Positions 63,496 to 64,000 of a stretch of DNA of 64,000 nucleotides are shown here, piece by piece. Position numbers and translations under genes: made by a program. The stretch covers positions 20,757 through 84,756 of the forward strand of contig JAHBYL010000007.1 in NCBI GenBank assembly GCA_019635955.1. The letters run 5' to 3'. The notes beneath the pieces are model-generated. The model was not told the origin of the DNA and ran no database searches. It saw only the letters and a program-made list of their open reading frames with translations. This DNA is from Parvibaculum sp. (GTDB lineage Bacteria > Pseudomonadota > Alphaproteobacteria > Parvibaculales > Parvibaculaceae). How positions within the stretch are numbered: the first letter of the stretch is position 1; every line of letters begins with the position of its first letter.

Positions 63496-64000
63496 TTATT
63501 CCGCCGCCGACATGCGGTCAAGCGAGTAGGCGCCGCCGCCCTGGCCGTTGAGCTGGCGCAGAAACTTGATGCCTTCTTCCGCGATGTCGTCGCCGATCAT
63601 GCGGTCGCCTTCGCCATAGAGCTCCTTCATGTCGATGAAGGCGGCGTAGTTCATCGAGGTGCGCTCGGTGATGATGCCGGCCTTCAGAAGCGTCTTGATC
63701 AGCACACGGAAAATGTTGGAGCTTTCCTGCATGCTTTCGCGGATGTTCTTGTCGGTCAGCGCTTCCATGAAGGCGCCCTGCACCCATTCCCAGTCGAGGC
63801 CGACGGCGGCATAGATGTGCTTCTTCTGCTCGGGGCTGCCGAGGTTGTAGAGAAGCACCTGGAAGACTTCCCATGCCCAGTCCTCGATGGCGTTGCGCTG
63901 CTCGGGATTGAGGTTCGGGATGGTGCGGTCGGCCCAGATCTTGCCGAACTTGTGATGGAAGGCCTCGTCCGTCATGGTGAGCTGCATCAGCTTCACCATC
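63496..64000 (-). CDS. Unrecognised helical protein, possibly ferritin-like; N-terminal part outside the window
   Basis: The C-terminal 167 residues of a mostly helical protein. The composition and several segments (TMTDEAFHHKFGKIWADRTIP near the left end, EDWAWEVFQVLL, and QESSNIFRVLIKTLLKAG) would fit a four-helix-bundle di-iron (ferritin-like) fold with His and Glu ligands, but I cannot place it in a named family. The first Met seen is next to the window edge, so the true start is probably outside. A terminator follows its stop. Confidence 0.55.
   Translation of the reverse strand, partial: MVKLMQLTMTDEAFHHKFGKIWADRTIPNLNPEQRNAIEDWAWEVFQVLLYNLGSPEQKKHIYAAVGLDWEWVQGAFMEALTDKNIRESMQESSNIFRVLIKTLLKAGIITERTSMNYAAFIDMKELYGEGDRMIGDDIAEEGIKFLRQLNGQGGGAYSLDRMSAAE

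Noticed and set aside
63255..63551. Plus-strand frame of 98 codons after the nuclease-like gene
   Set aside because: It runs through a terminator and into the antisense of the next gene and has no convincing ribosome binding site.

Overview
The window is a high-GC, gene-dense chromosomal segment from an alphaproteobacterium. The main evidence is the cell-cycle set ChpT (29843-30505, +), CtrA (30580-31287, -) and SciP (42348-42623, -) placed around flagellar operons, an RpoH-type sigma factor, a serC leader RNA like those described from Rhizobiales, EipA/DUF1134, a PAS_5 protein and a Rhizobium-type PmtA. Gene content and the palindromic repeats recall Parvibaculum-like Hyphomicrobiales. That genus-level guess comes from memory, not a search.

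Layout. 1-4.3 kb: end of a LysE exporter, an EamA exporter, and serC-serA (serine synthesis) behind a structured leader RNA. 4.3-9.2 kb: PAS protein, a pirin/OsmC/pentapeptide operon, and two tandem paralogous Cys-rich lipoproteins. 9.3-15.1 kb: purA, two MAPEG proteins, and a TPP riboswitch leading into two unknown membrane proteins, thiC and a Mug-type glycosylase. 15.2-24.2 kb: housekeeping and stress genes (TrmH-like methylase, amidohydrolase, msrA, AI-2E family permease, rpoH, rluD), tRNA-Glu and a third MAPEG protein. 24.2-28.6 kb: envelope genes, with eipA divergent from a ydbH-ynbE-ydbL operon. 28.9-31.3 kb: cysQ, chpT and ctrA. 31.6-45 kb: flagellar genes, fliI-fliJ (+) and fliF-fliG-fliH-fliN-flbD-flhA, sciP and fliK-flgD (-). 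Candidate CtrA and sigma-54 sites lie in the control regions. 45.1-53 kb: mnmA, pmtA, tRNA-Met, a small exported Asn-alternating protein, RluA and GIY-YIG genes, an exoD-like gene, a GST, egtB-egtD (ergothioneine) and cspA. 53-60 kb: a DUF1007/NicO metal-transport pair, two different acyl-CoA dehydrogenases and an acyl-CoA synthetase. 60-64 kb: a secreted trypsin-like protease, a ferric-reductase-like membrane protein divergent from a TetR regulator with two near-identical operators, a low-GC PD-(D/E)XK nuclease-like orphan, and the C-terminal part of an unrecognised, possibly ferritin-like, protein.

How it fits together. The strongest theme is cell-cycle control of motility. ChpT passes phosphate to CtrA, SciP restrains CtrA, and FlbD is a sigma-54 activator for later flagellar genes. 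The window holds these regulators with the basal-body, export and hook genes they are known to control elsewhere. I found no large new system. The best candidates for undescribed biology are the riboswitch-controlled membrane protein pair, the tandem Cys-rich lipoproteins, the Asn-X repeat protein and the low-GC orphan nuclease.
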